Source: Gammaproteobacteria bacterium
GTDB taxonomy: Bacteria > Pseudomonadota > Gammaproteobacteria > Chromatiales > Chromatiaceae
Reading direction: 5' to 3'
Assembly (NCBI GenBank): GCA_020445255.1
Contig: JAGRGY010000004.1
Span: 132,056-196,055 of the forward strand
Length of the DNA stretch: 64,000 bases
The notes under the pieces are model-generated. The model was not told the DNA's origin. It saw only the letters and a program-made list of their open reading frames with translations, and did not search any database. The translations under genes were made by a program, and so were the position numbers. Positions 15,805-25,735 of this stretch are shown here, piece by piece; positions within the stretch are counted from its first letter, which is position 1, and each line of letters starts with the position of its first letter.

Positions 15805-17742
15805 ATGCTCGATACATCGCTGTCGGACCAATTGGATGCCTTGCGCAGCTGGCAGAGGACGCAGTTGCGCGTGCTCGCGCAGTTGCGCCCCTGGCTACGC
15901 CAGCAGGGGCTGTGCGTCGCAGAGGCACGTCACACCATCGCGCGCGCCACACATGCGCTCGACGATCATCGGCTCACCGTCGCTGTGGCCGGCGAGTTCT
16001 CGCGCGGCAAAACCGAGCTGCTGAACGCGCTGTTCTTCGCCGACCTCGGCTGTAGACTGCTGCCGACCGACGCCGGACGCACGACCATGTGTCCAACCGA
16101 GATCTTCCACGACGCCGCGCGTGCACCGATGCTGCGTCTGTTGCCGATCGAAACCCGCAGCGGCGAACATTCGCTCGCCAGGTTGCGTGACGGCGATGAT
16201 CACTGGCACGAGGTTGCGCTCAACCCTGCCGATCCCGTATCGGTCGCCACGGCGCTGCAGGCGCTGACCCAACAGCGCGCCGTCCCCGGCGCGGTAGCCG
16301 CAGAACTCGGTCTTGCGACCGCGCCGTGCGGCGATGCCGGACTTACGCTGATCCCGCGCTGGCGTCTGGCCCAGGTCAACATCCCACACCCGCTGCTCGA
16401 CCAGGGTCTGCGTATCCTCGACACCCCCGGACTGAACGCGATCGGCAGCGAGCCCGAACTCACCTACGAGATGCTGCCGGCCGCGCACGCCGTGATCTTC
16501 GTACTCGGCGCAGACACCGGCGTCACCCAATCCGACCTCGAGATCTGGCAGCGTTTCATCCAACACCCGCGGTACAACCGTCGACCGGGGCTGATGGTCG
16601 TGTTGAACAAGTCGGACACGCTTTGGGATGACCTGCGTCCGGTACAGCAGATCGCCGAATCGATCTGCCGCCAGTGCCAGTCCGTGGCCGAAACGCTGGG
16701 CGTGGGGACGACCCAGGTGTTCGCAGTGTCCGCGCAGAAGGCGCTGGTCGCGCGGGTCCAGGGCAACCCGGATCTCGAGCGTCGCAGCGGTATCGCTGCG
16801 CTCGAGTCGCACATTGCCGGCACCGTGATGGGCGACAGAATGCGCCTGATCCAGGCCGAGCACACGCGTCTCGTCGTGCGTGCCATCGACGTGCTCGAAA
16901 GTGTGATCAGCGGCCGCCTGGAGCAAAATGCCGCACAGCGGCGTGACCTGCTCGACCTGGCCGGACGCAGCGACGCCGCGATCAGGAAGATGCTGACGGT
17001 CACGCAAAACGACTACCGCCGCTACCAGAACAACCTCGAAACCTACAGACGCCGGGTCGACGGCTTTCATCGACGCACCGCGCGCCTGTCGAATGCACTG
17101 GATCCGGCAACGCTGGATGCCCGGCTGCAGGAACTCCGCCAGTCGATGAGCGGCGCATGGACGACGATCGGCCTGCGCGACGCGATGCGGACGCTGTTCG
17201 ACGAGCTGAATGCCCGCATCGATGTCGCTCGCCGAGAGGCCCAGCAGATGAGGCGCCAGTTGCGACGTGTACACCGCCACTTCGAACTCGAACACGATCT
17301 CAGGCTGACGCCGCCGCCGATGTTCTCGATCGTGCACCAACAGGTCGAGCTCAGTCTGCTCGATCGCGAAGCGGAGCAGTTCCGCAACAGCGCGCGCACG
17401 ACCTTGATGGAACAGCGCTTCGTCATTCGCCGCTATTTCGACACGATTGTGACCCGCGCAAGCCGAATCGTAGCCGATGCACACGAAGATGCCCGGCAGT
17501 GGGCGGATACCGTCATGGCGCCGTTGACTGCCGAGATCAAGACCTACCGCGAAACCCTTGCGCAGCGAATCGAGGACCTGCGCGAGACGGCCGAGTCACG
17601 CAAGACCATCCAGCGACGGATCGTCGCCTTGCGCCACGACAGCACACGTCTGCAGGCACAGCTGGGCGCGTTGAGCCGTGTCAGGCAAACGATTGCCTCC
17701 CCGGAGCAGGGTCGAGCCGCGGAGGCGAGCGGGCAGAACTGA
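15805..17742 (+). CDS. Dynamin-like large GTPase
   Basis: A 645-residue protein with a dynamin-type G domain: P-loop GEFSRGKTELLNAL (62-75), a switch Thr in GRTTMCPTE, DTPGLN near 206, NKSD near 268 and a base-contact segment FAVSAQKAL. The rest is long alpha-helical, coiled-coil-like sequence rich in Arg, Glu and Gln. No clear membrane-spanning helix is visible, so membrane contact, if any, would be peripheral. Bacterial dynamins remodel or protect membranes; this one's role is not known. It sits alone after yggU, where Pseudomonas has metXW. A GTG 15 bases upstream is an alternative start; neither has a strong ribosome-binding site. Confidence 0.88.
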   Translation: MLDTSLSDQLDALRSWQRTQLRVLAQLRPWLRQQGLCVAEARHTIARATHALDDHRLTVAVAGEFSRGKTELLNALFFADLGCRLLPTDAGRTTMCPTEIFHDAARAPMLRLLPIETRSGEHSLARLRDGDDHWHEVALNPADPVSVATALQALTQQRAVPGAVAAELGLATAPCGDAGLTLIPRWRLAQVNIPHPLLDQGLRILDTPGLNAIGSEPELTYEMLPAAHAVIFVLGADTGVTQSDLEIWQRFIQHPRYNRRPGLMVVLNKSDTLWDDLRPVQQIAESICRQCQSVAETLGVGTTQVFAVSAQKALVARVQGNPDLERRSGIAALESHIAGTVMGDRMRLIQAEHTRLVVRAIDVLESVISGRLEQNAAQRRDLLDLAGRSDAAIRKMLTVTQNDYRRYQNNLETYRRRVDGFHRRTARLSNALDPATLDARLQELRQSMSGAWTTIGLRDAMRTLFDELNARIDVARREAQQMRRQLRRVHRHFELEHDLRLTPPPMFSIVHQQVELSLLDREAEQFRNSARTTLMEQRFVIRRYFDTIVTRASRIVADAHEDARQWADTVMAPLTAEIKTYRETLAQRIEDLRETAESRKTIQRRIVALRHDSTRLQAQLGALSRVRQTIASPEQGRAAEASGQN

Positions 17743-17926
17743 TCCGTCAGCATCCGCCACCGCACGATCGCGCCTGTGCACCGGCAGGGCTTTTGCCACA
17801 GGGCACTGAAATTTCGGCCGTCCCGCGCTGGTCTATATTAAGCACATGCCGAGCGCACACCCGCATCCGCGGGGGCTCGCAGCAACATGCGAAAATAACG
17901 ATGAACTCACATCGGAGGAGTTTTTG

Positions 17927-18370
17927 ATGACGATTTTCAAGGGATCCATCGCCGCGGTTTGCGCATGCCTGCTCGCGGCGGCCGCCTGGGCCGAAAACAG
18001 CACCCATGCCGGCGGCTATACGATCCATCACAATGCCCTGACCACCGACAACCTGCCGGTACAGGTCGCCAGCGCCTACAAGATCCAACGCAGCAAGAAC
18101 CGCGCACTGCTCAATGTCAGTGTGATTCGCGACGAACCGGGCACGACCGGTATCCCGGTGCATGCGCGGATCCGCGCTGTCGCACAGAACTTGTACGGCC
18201 AGATCCGGCCTATCGAGATGCGCGAGGTGGTAGAAGACACGGCGATCTACTACATCGCCGACTTCCCGGTCGCCAACCGCGAAGTGTTGAACTTCCAGCT
18301 CGAGATCATGCCGGAGGGCGGTCGTTACCCGTTGCGCGCCAGCATGCGCCAGGAGTTTTTCACCGACTGA
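17927..18370 (+). CDS. DUF4426 exported protein
   Basis: The 147-residue product has a signal peptide with cleavage likely after AAAAWA (about residue 22) and a DUF4426 domain, with SAYKIQRSKNRALLNVSVIRD as its core. ATG at 17927 is preceded by GGAGGAG at 6 bases, which fixes the start. The domain is found in gammaproteobacteria downstream of the proC-yggT-metXW block; its function is unknown, but periplasmic location is expected. It ends 9 bases from the convergent SafE-like gene. Confidence 0.88.
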   Translation: MTIFKGSIAAVCACLLAAAAWAENSTHAGGYTIHHNALTTDNLPVQVASAYKIQRSKNRALLNVSVIRDEPGTTGIPVHARIRAVAQNLYGQIRPIEMREVVEDTAIYYIADFPVANREVLNFQLEIMPEGGRYPLRASMRQEFFTD

Positions 18371-18379
18371 TGCCGGTGC

Positions 18380-19045
18380 TCACGCGCGCAGCGCCAGATA
18401 GATCTGCACGATACCGAACGCAACCACGAGCGCACCCGCGGCAGCCCTGACCGCGGGACGGCGCACCCAACGCTGGAGTTGGGCGGCGGCAACCCCCATC
18501 AGCAGCAGATTGGGCAGCGTGCCGAGACCGAACGCCAGCATCAGCGCACCGCCGTGGATTGCACCGCCCGCGCCAACGGTCCACACCAGGGCACTGTAGA
18601 CGAGACCGCACGGCAGCCACCCCCACAGCAGTCCGAGCAACAGCGCCTGTCGCACTGAGCGCACCGGCAGCAGGCCGCGGCCGAGTGGTTCGATGCGACG
18701 CCACAGACCGCCGCCGATGCGTTCGATGCGACTCAACAGGCTCGACCATCCACCGAGATAGAGTCCGAGCAGGATCATGAACACACCGGCAAACACCTGC
18801 AGCAGACGCTGCGCATGCTGCACCGGCAGCAGGCCGGAAAAATAGAAACCCAGCACACCCATCAGCGCACCCGCCGCGGTGTAGCTGACGATGCGACCGG
18901 CGTTGTAAGACAACAGCAGCGGCCATTGCCGTTGCGATGGCAGGCCGAACGACAGCGCACCGACGATGCCACCGCACATCCCGACGCAGTGCACCCCGCC
19001 CAACAGGCCGACGAAAAAGGCGCCGATCAGGTCCATTTCAGGCAT
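18380..19045 (-). CDS. SafE/UreH-type cytochrome-biogenesis-like membrane protein
   Basis: A 221-residue protein with about six membrane helices and the family marks GGVHCVGMCGG near the N-terminus and GLLWGWLPCGLVYSAL in the middle. This DsbD/UreH-like family is often listed as sulfite exporter TauE/SafE and commonly lies near cbb3 oxidase genes, where metal (copper) handling has been suggested. Here it is about 38 kb from the cco cluster. ATG at 19045 overlaps the AmpG stop by 8 bases; ATG at 19036, just after that stop, is an alternative. Conserved Cys and His residues in the first helix could bind metal or thiols (inference). Confidence 0.85.
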   Translation of the reverse strand: MPEMDLIGAFFVGLLGGVHCVGMCGGIVGALSFGLPSQRQWPLLLSYNAGRIVSYTAAGALMGVLGFYFSGLLPVQHAQRLLQVFAGVFMILLGLYLGGWSSLLSRIERIGGGLWRRIEPLGRGLLPVRSVRQALLLGLLWGWLPCGLVYSALVWTVGAGGAIHGGALMLAFGLGTLPNLLLMGVAAAQLQRWVRRPAVRAAAGALVVAFGIVQIYLALRA

Positions 19046-20411
19046 CGTCTTCGCGCGCCTCGAGCCGGGTATAACGCCCCGCAAGCCATACAAGCACCAG
19101 CACCGGCACGCCCATCAGCGACACCAGGACAAAAAACCGCTGGTAACCGATCTGGTCGACGATGACACCCGAAAATCCACCGAGAACCTTTGGGAACAGC
19201 AGCATCAGCGAACTGAACAATGCGTACTGCGTCGCCGAGTACTGCACATTGGTCAACGCCGACAGGTAGGCCACAAATGCCGCCGTTGCCAGGCCGCCGG
19301 CCAGGTTGTCCATCGCGACAACGCCGATAAGCAGCGGCACGGAAGCCCCGACATTGGCCAGCACCGCGAACAGCAGATTCGTCACCGCGACGAGGAGGGC
19401 CCCGGCGAACAGAATACGCATTACGCCCAGGCGATTGACCAGCACACCACCGACCACCGCACCGAGCAGCGTCATCGCCACACCGAACACCTTGGTGACG
19501 TTGGCCACCTCGGTTTTGGTGAACCCCATATCGACGTAGAACACGTTGGCGATCACGCCCAACACGATGTCGGAGATACGGTAGGTCGCGATCAATGCCA
19601 GCACCAGCAGCGCGAGCCAGCCGTAGCGGCCGAAGAAATCGATAAACGGGCTAAGGACCGCGGCCCATATCCAGCTCACGACCGGTTTCAGCCAACCCGG
19701 CAAGCCGGTGATGAACACCGGTTCATGCGTGGCTTCCGCAGGTGGGCGCGCCGGTGGGTGCGGTTCGCTGACCAGGAGCGTGGTCAGGATGCCGACCCCC
19801 ATCAACGCCGCCATGGCGAGATAAGCCACGTGCCACGGTGCTTGCTGATAGGTCGACTCGTCAGGATCCACCCAGGCCGCCAGCCACAATACGCCGGCCC
19901 CGGCAACGATCATCGCCAACCGATAGCCGATCATATAGGTTGCTGCCATCGCCGCCTGCAGGCGCGAGCCACCGCTCTCGATGCGGAAGGCGTCGATGAC
20001 GATATCCTGCGTCGCCGATGCGAACGCGACCAGCACAGCCAACCGGACCAGCCGATGTAGATCGACCTGCGGATCGCTCGCCGCCATGCCCGCCAGGCCC
20101 GCGGCAATCGCCAATTGCGCCAGCAGCAGCCAGCTGCGCCGACGACCGAGCAGGCCCGCCAGCAGCGGGATGTGCAGGCGATCGACCAGCGGCGCCCAGA
20201 CCCACTTGAAAGCGTACGCCAGCGCCACCCAGCTGACGAAACCGATTGTCGAGCGATCGACGCCGGCCTCACGTAACCAGTACGACAGCGTGCCGAACAC
20301 CAGGAACAGCGGCAGCCCGGACGAGAATCCGAGCAACAGCAGCGTCAACGGGCGTGGCTGAAGGTAGATACCAAACGCGTCCCGCCAGCCGGCGACCGCA
20401 TCAAAGCGCAT
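19038..20411 (-). CDS. ampG: AmpG-family muropeptide permease (MFS)
   Basis: A 457-residue major-facilitator protein with 12-14 predicted helices. The N-terminus ([29 protein letters not shown] and [21 protein letters not shown]) is typical of AmpG, which imports GlcNAc-anhydro-muropeptides in cell-wall recycling. A DRL-x4-P-LLGRRRSW loop follows helix 2. It overlaps the xthA end by 11 bases and the next gene by 8, so the three form one minus-strand run. Confidence 0.93.
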   Translation of the reverse strand: MRFDAVAGWRDAFGIYLQPRPLTLLLLGFSSGLPLFLVFGTLSYWLREAGVDRSTIGFVSWVALAYAFKWVWAPLVDRLHIPLLAGLLGRRRSWLLLAQLAIAAGLAGMAASDPQVDLHRLVRLAVLVAFASATQDIVIDAFRIESGGSRLQAAMAATYMIGYRLAMIVAGAGVLWLAAWVDPDESTYQQAPWHVAYLAMAALMGVGILTTLLVSEPHPPARPPAEATHEPVFITGLPGWLKPVVSWIWAAVLSPFIDFFGRYGWLALLVLALIATYRISDIVLGVIANVFYVDMGFTKTEVANVTKVFGVAMTLLGAVVGGVLVNRLGVMRILFAGALLVAVTNLLFAVLANVGASVPLLIGVVAMDNLAGGLATAAFVAYLSALTNVQYSATQYALFSSLMLLFPKVLGGFSGVIVDQIGYQRFFVLVSLMGVPVLVLVWLAGRYTRLEAREDDA

Positions 20412-21174
20412 AAGCGTAATCCACGGTCAGCGGCGCATGGTCCGAGAAGCGCTTGTTGCGGTAGATCGAGGCGCCGGTGATCAGTCCGCGCAGGCCCGGT
20501 GTGACCACTTGGTAGTCGATACGCCAACCGACGTTCTTGGCCCAGGCCTGGCCACGGTTCGACCACCAAGTGTATTCGTCTGGGTTCTGATTGACGACAC
20601 GAAATGCGTCGACGAAACCGATCGGCCCGAACAACTGGTCGAGCCACGCCCGTTCCTCGGGCAGAAAACCCGAGTTCTTCAGGTTGCCGCGCCAATTCTT
20701 GATGTCGTCCTTGGTGTGGGCAATGTTCCAGTCGCCGCAGATGATGTACTCGCGGCGTCCGCGTCGCAGCCGTCGCAGCAGCGGCGTCATGCGCGCCATG
20801 ACGTCGAATTTGACCTGCTGCCGGAGTTCGCTGGACGAGCCGGACGGCAGGTAGAGCGACACCACGCTGAGATCGCCGAAGCGCGCCTCGATCCAGCGCC
20901 CCTCGGCGTCGAAATCGTCCCAGCCCAGACCCTCGATGACCTCGTCGGGCTCACGCCGGGCGTAGATGCCGACACCGCTGTAGCCCTTCTTTTCGGCCGG
21001 ATGGTAGTAGCAGTTGAAACTCGGCGGCCAGTAGGCGCGCTCATTGAGCTGATCAACCTGCGCCTTGAGTTCCTGCAGGCATACCAGATCGGCCGACTGG
21101 CGACGCAGCCAGGCATAGAAGCCTTTGCGCGCCGCCGAACGGACACCGTTGACATTGAGACTGATGACGCGCAT
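20401..21174 (-). CDS. xthA: Exodeoxyribonuclease III
   Basis: Endonuclease/exonuclease/phosphatase-fold AP endonuclease for base-excision repair. The 257 residues start [14 protein letters not shown] and contain [26 protein letters not shown] and a C-terminal [12 protein letters not shown]...[10 protein letters not shown], giving the metal and catalytic residues. ATG at 21174 gives the family start; another ATG lies three codons upstream at 21183, and a TATAAT overlaps that upstream start. It is divergent from pyrE across about 80 bases. Confidence 0.95.
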   Translation of the reverse strand: MRVISLNVNGVRSAARKGFYAWLRRQSADLVCLQELKAQVDQLNERAYWPPSFNCYYHPAEKKGYSGVGIYARREPDEVIEGLGWDDFDAEGRWIEARFGDLSVVSLYLPSGSSSELRQQVKFDVMARMTPLLRRLRRGRREYIICGDWNIAHTKDDIKNWRGNLKNSGFLPEERAWLDQLFGPIGFVDAFRVVNQNPDEYTWWSNRGQAWAKNVGWRIDYQVVTPGLRGLITGASIYRNKRFSDHAPLTVDYAYAL

Positions 21175-21255
21175 GCACGCCATTATACGCAGGCACCCTT
21201 GTCAGTCCGGCATGCCTTTCGCACAATGCCTCTTCCGCCCGAAGGTGACCGCCCC

Positions 21256-21897
21256 ATGCAAGACTATCAGCGTGAATTTCTGGACTTTGCCCTCGACCTG
21301 GGCGTACTGCGCTTCGGCCGGTTTACGCTGAAATCAGGGCGCGTGAGCCCCTATTTCTTCAATGCCGGACTGTTCAACACCGGCGCTGCGCTGGCGCGCC
21401 TGGGGCGTTTCTACGCGCACACGATCGTCGATTCCGGGATCCGCTTCGACGTGCTCTACGGACCGGCCTACAAGGGGATCCCGCTCGCGGCCGTTACCGC
21501 CGCTGCACTCTTCGATCAACACGGCATCGACGTGCCTTACGCGTTCAACCGCAAAGAGACGAAAAGTCACGGCGAGGGGGGAAGCATCGTAGGGCACGCG
21601 CTCGAAGGTGACATCCTGATCATCGACGACGTGATCACCGCGGGCACCGCGATCCGTGAATCGATGGATATCATCGCCGCCGAGGGTGCACGACCAGCCG
21701 GTGTCGTGATCGCACTCGACCGTCAGGAGCGCGGCACGGGTGAGCGTTCGGCCATCCAGGAGGTCGAGGCCGAATACGCCATGCCGGTTGCCGCGATCGT
21801 GCGCCTGGCGGATCTGATCGACTTCATCCAACAACGCGGCGAAGCCGCAGAGCACCTCAGCAACATCGAGGCGTATCGACGCGAGTTCGGCGTGTGA
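21256..21897 (+). CDS. pyrE: Orotate phosphoribosyltransferase
   Basis: Makes orotidine monophosphate from orotate and PRPP. The 213 residues include [43 protein letters not shown] and the PRPP loop [17 protein letters not shown]. The start at 21256 has GAAGGTGA upstream. The frame stays open far upstream, opposite xthA, but has no homology there. It is a monocistronic pyrimidine gene beside xthA, as in Pseudomonas. Confidence 0.97.
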   Translation: MQDYQREFLDFALDLGVLRFGRFTLKSGRVSPYFFNAGLFNTGAALARLGRFYAHTIVDSGIRFDVLYGPAYKGIPLAAVTAAALFDQHGIDVPYAFNRKETKSHGEGGSIVGHALEGDILIIDDVITAGTAIRESMDIIAAEGARPAGVVIALDRQERGTGERSAIQEVEAEYAMPVAAIVRLADLIDFIQQRGEAAEHLSNIEAYRREFGV

Positions 21898-21903
21898 TCG
21901 TGC

Positions 21904-22653
21904 TCAGCCGAGCACCAGCTTGATACCGACCATCAGCGTTATCGCCTCGAACGCGCGCTTGATCCAGCGGTTGCCTTTCAGAATCGCCAGATGCGCACCG
22001 GCATAACCGCCGAGCAGCGACCCAAGCAGAAGTGCCGGCAGCCAGTCCCAGCGCACCTCGCCCAGCATGCCGAGTGCGATTGCGCCGGCGCCATTCCAGA
22101 CGATACCGACGAGCACCAGGGTGTAGGCGACGGCCTGGCGGTAGTCCGCACCGAACCAGCGCACCAGCCACAGGGTCACGAAAAGGCCAGTGCCCGAGGT
22201 CAGCGAACCGTTGAGCGCACCGATCAGGAACAGGCCGATCGCACCGACGTAAAGGCCCTTTCCGCTGCGGTTGCGCGGTTGTTCGACCATGCCCATCTCA
22301 CCCTTGGCGATCGAGTACAGACCCAGGCCGATCGTCAGCACGCCCAGCGCGATTTCCGCGGATCGTCCGGGAACTTGCAGGATCAGACTCGCGCCTAACA
22401 AGACACCGGGCACGCCGGTGCAGATGATGAACAGTACGAACTGGCGTCTGAGGCCTTTTTCGCGCAGATGGCGCAGGGTGGCGCCCACACCGAGCGCAAC
22501 CGTGGCGATCTTGTGCGTTGCCAGCGCGGTTCCGAACGACAGGCCGAGGAAGATCAGCACAGGAAACTGCAGCAAGCCGGCGCCACCTCCGGCGAACGCT
22601 GAAAACAGGTTGGCCAGCAATGAAATGATGAAAAGTGTGAATTGTTCGAACAC
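21904..22653 (-). CDS. TSUP (TauE/SafE) family permease
   Basis: A 249-residue membrane protein with about eight helices and the two TSUP repeat marks: FSAFAGGGAGLLQFPVLIFLGLSF...THK near the N-terminus and GALNGSLTSGTGLFVTLWLVR in the second half. The family exports or imports sulfur-containing or organic anions; the substrate cannot be read from sequence. It is divergent from a DUF4124 gene across 70 bases holding a perfect 12-base palindrome. Confidence 0.9.
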   Translation of the reverse strand: MFEQFTLFIISLLANLFSAFAGGGAGLLQFPVLIFLGLSFGTALATHKIATVALGVGATLRHLREKGLRRQFVLFIICTGVPGVLLGASLILQVPGRSAEIALGVLTIGLGLYSIAKGEMGMVEQPRNRSGKGLYVGAIGLFLIGALNGSLTSGTGLFVTLWLVRWFGADYRQAVAYTLVLVGIVWNGAGAIALGMLGEVRWDWLPALLLGSLLGGYAGAHLAILKGNRWIKRAFEAITLMVGIKLVLG

Positions 22654-22667
22654 TTGGCCGCTAACTG

Positions 22668-22687
22668 GACTGGCCAGTCATTATAAT
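22668..22687. promoter_or_regulatory. Palindromic operator candidate next to a TATAAT box
   Basis: GACTGGCCAGTC (22668-22679) is a perfect 12-base palindrome in the 70-base divergent region. It is immediately followed by a plus-strand TATAAT (22682-22687) suitable as the -10 of the DUF4124 gene. No good -35 is seen at the right distance, so an activator or an extended contact may be needed. Confidence 0.45.
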
Positions 22688-22723
22688 GTCGGTTTTGCCA
22701 TGTCCGCAGCCCATGAACATTCA

Positions 22724-23722
22724 ATGCGTCGCACCGTGCGCCACCTGTTTGTAATCGTGCTGGTGTCCCTGCTGTCGATCGCCGCCCACGCGCGCAGCAT
22801 CAAGTGCTGGACCGACGAGGACGGCAACACGGCGTGCGGCGACGCGGTTCCGCCCAAGGTCGTCAACAAGGGTTATCGGGTTCTGAATGACCGCGGCATG
22901 GAGGTCAAGCGCGAGGAACGTGCGCTCACACCGGAAGAGCTCGAGCGCCAAAGGGCGCTCGCAGCGTTGCGGGCCGAACAGCAGAAGCTGCTGGAGGAAC
23001 AGCAGGAACGCGACCGCACACTGCTGAATCTCTATCAGACTGAAAACGATCTGTTGATGGCGCGCGATGGCAAGATCGCCCAGATCGAGAGCCAGATCCG
23101 GCTCAACCATAACGAGATCCGGCGCCTGAAGACCCGGCTGTCCGACTTCCAGGCATCCGCGGCACAGGCGGAACGCAGCGGCAAACGGCTGAGCAAGACA
23201 CAAGAGGCGAATCTCGACAGCACGCAACGCTCGATAGAGCGGTCCTACGCGATCATTCTGAGCAAGGAAGACGAGAAACGCGAAACCCTGGAGCATTACG
23301 ACTACGATCTCGAACGCTTCCGCAAGCTCAACAACACCGGCGCGCGGGCCGCAGCGACCGAACGCACGAGCGACTTCGAGTTTCCGGATCTGGTCGACAC
23401 CGCGGTCCACTGCACCGACTCCGCCGCCTGCGGACGCATCTGGGAAGCCGCGCAGGGCTATGCGCGTAAGAATGCGACGACCGCCGTGGATCTCGCTGCC
23501 GAACGCATCCTGGTGACTGCACCGCCCCGCAACCTGCACGACATCAGCATTACCGTGTCACGCCTCGAAGACCTCGACGGCGGCGGTGAACGGATATTCA
23601 TGGATGTGCAGTGCGCAAACTTCACCGAAGGCCGCGACTTCTGTCGTGGCGCCGAGGTGCAGCGGATTCGCGACAACTTCAAACCTGCGCTCGGCATCGG
23701 CCCGCCGAAGTCCAGCGATTGA
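22724..23722 (+). CDS. DUF4124-domain exported coiled-coil protein
   Basis: A 332-residue protein with a signal peptide (cleavage after AAHA, about residue 23), then a DUF4124 start SIKCWTDEDGNTACGD. A long charged coiled coil follows (about residues 60-200, E/R/Q/K-rich), then a C-terminal domain with paired cysteines (HCTDSAACGR and CANF...FCRG). Periplasmic location is expected; the function is unknown. ATG at 22724 gives a normal signal peptide. An ATG at 22700 adds eight polar residues and is too near the -10 box for a ribosome-binding site. Confidence 0.82.
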   Translation: MRRTVRHLFVIVLVSLLSIAAHARSIKCWTDEDGNTACGDAVPPKVVNKGYRVLNDRGMEVKREERALTPEELERQRALAALRAEQQKLLEEQQERDRTLLNLYQTENDLLMARDGKIAQIESQIRLNHNEIRRLKTRLSDFQASAAQAERSGKRLSKTQEANLDSTQRSIERSYAIILSKEDEKRETLEHYDYDLERFRKLNNTGARAAATERTSDFEFPDLVDTAVHCTDSAACGRIWEAAQGYARKNATTAVDLAAERILVTAPPRNLHDISITVSRLEDLDGGGERIFMDVQCANFTEGRDFCRGAEVQRIRDNFKPALGIGPPKSSD

Positions 23723-23741
23723 TCGGACCGTGGCGGCGGCC

Positions 23742-24185
23742 ATGGTCGGCCTGGGTCACGTCGTCATGTGCGCGCGCGACCTCGAACATTCCCTCGCGCT
23801 CCATCACAACGCTGTCGACCATGGCGCGACCGCGTGCATATTCCGCGGCCGGGCCACCACGCTCAGCGGAGACGGCACGCCCCACGAACGGATCTCGATT
23901 GGGATCGGCGTTGCACCCGACGTGCCGCATGGCCGGCGAGTCGACATCCACCACACCGGCTGGCGCATAGTCGACAGCTGGGAGGCATTGCGCGGCGCCC
24001 ATCGCCGCAACGTCGGTGCCGGCTGCGCGTTCAACGACATCGCCGATCACACCGCCGGCCGGAGCATCTACCTGCACGAACCAGACGGTAACGCATCGGA
24101 GGACCAAAACGACGGTCCGACGGCGGATTGCCGCGATCTCGGCGGCTGCACCAGCGAACCGGCGAAGCCGTTGTCACTGGACTGA
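23742..24185 (+). CDS. VOC-superfamily (glyoxalase/dioxygenase-like) protein, divergent
   Basis: A 147-residue product whose layout follows one VOC unit: GLGHVVMCARDLEHSLALHHNAV at the start, HERISIGIGV, VDIHHTGWRIVDSWEALRGAHRR, a DHTAGRSIYLHEPDGN segment, then a polar tail. Active relatives have a metal-binding Glu just after PDGN; here that position reads A-S-E-D, so the third ligand is shifted or lost. The normal F-Y before the first loop is H-H. It may be a diverged enzyme or a decaying copy. It follows the DUF4124 gene by 19 bases and converges on slmA. Confidence 0.6.
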   Translation: MVGLGHVVMCARDLEHSLALHHNAVDHGATACIFRGRATTLSGDGTPHERISIGIGVAPDVPHGRRVDIHHTGWRIVDSWEALRGAHRRNVGAGCAFNDIADHTAGRSIYLHEPDGNASEDQNDGPTADCRDLGGCTSEPAKPLSLD

Positions 24186-24202
24186 GCGAAATGCCGGCGG
24201 CG

Positions 24203-24790
24203 TCAACCCGGATCGAACAGGCCGTGGCTGAGCACCGCCCAGTCGACCTCCCAGGCAGACAGCGTGGTCTGCCCGAAGCGTGAACGCAGAAACTGCTGCA
24301 TGCGCCCCTCGACGAAGGCCGTCAACAGCGCCGCGGCCGCCTCCGGCGTGGTGCGCAGTGTCGCGTCCTGACGCAGCTGCGCCTCGCGCAGGATCTGTCG
24401 CAATTGCACGTCGATGCGTTCGAAGAACTGCTGTACGCGATCGTGCAGACGCTCACGTTCGCCAACCAGGGCGTCCCCGAGAAGCACGCGCACGATGCCC
24501 GGGTTGCGGTCGCTGAATCCGAGCAGCAGGTAGATGACACGTGCCACGCGGACCTGGGTGTTCTTCTCTTCGCCCAGGATCTGGTTGATGCGCGCGAACA
24601 CGGTCTCTTCGGCAAAGCTGATCAGGCCCTCGAACATGCGCGCCTTGCTTGGGAAATGACGGTACAGCGCAGCCTCGGAGACACCGACCGCACGCGCCAG
24701 GGCGGCCGTCGTGATGCGGTCGCCGGGGTGCTGCTCAAGCTGCTGCGCGAGCGCTTCCAGGATCGCCTGCTTGCGCGACGGCCGTGGCAT
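24203..24790 (-). CDS. slmA: Nucleoid occlusion factor SlmA (TetR family)
   Basis: A DNA-bound antagonist of FtsZ polymerisation that blocks division over the nucleoid. The 195 residues start with a TetR helix-turn-helix, ITTAALARAVGVSEAALYRHFPSKARMFEGLI, and continue with LLLGFSDRNPGIVRVLLGDALVGE, RVQQFFERI and ALLTAFVEGRMQQFLRS, which are SlmA hallmarks. It lies 12 bases after argB on the same strand, in the argB-algC-dut-coaBC neighbourhood also seen in Pseudomonas and other gammaproteobacteria. Confidence 0.95.
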   Translation of the reverse strand: MPRPSRKQAILEALAQQLEQHPGDRITTAALARAVGVSEAALYRHFPSKARMFEGLISFAEETVFARINQILGEEKNTQVRVARVIYLLLGFSDRNPGIVRVLLGDALVGERERLHDRVQQFFERIDVQLRQILREAQLRQDATLRTTPEAAAALLTAFVEGRMQQFLRSRFGQTTLSAWEVDWAVLSHGLFDPG

Positions 24791-24802
24791 CTTCGCAGCC
24801 GG

Positions 24803-25735
<933 letters not shown>

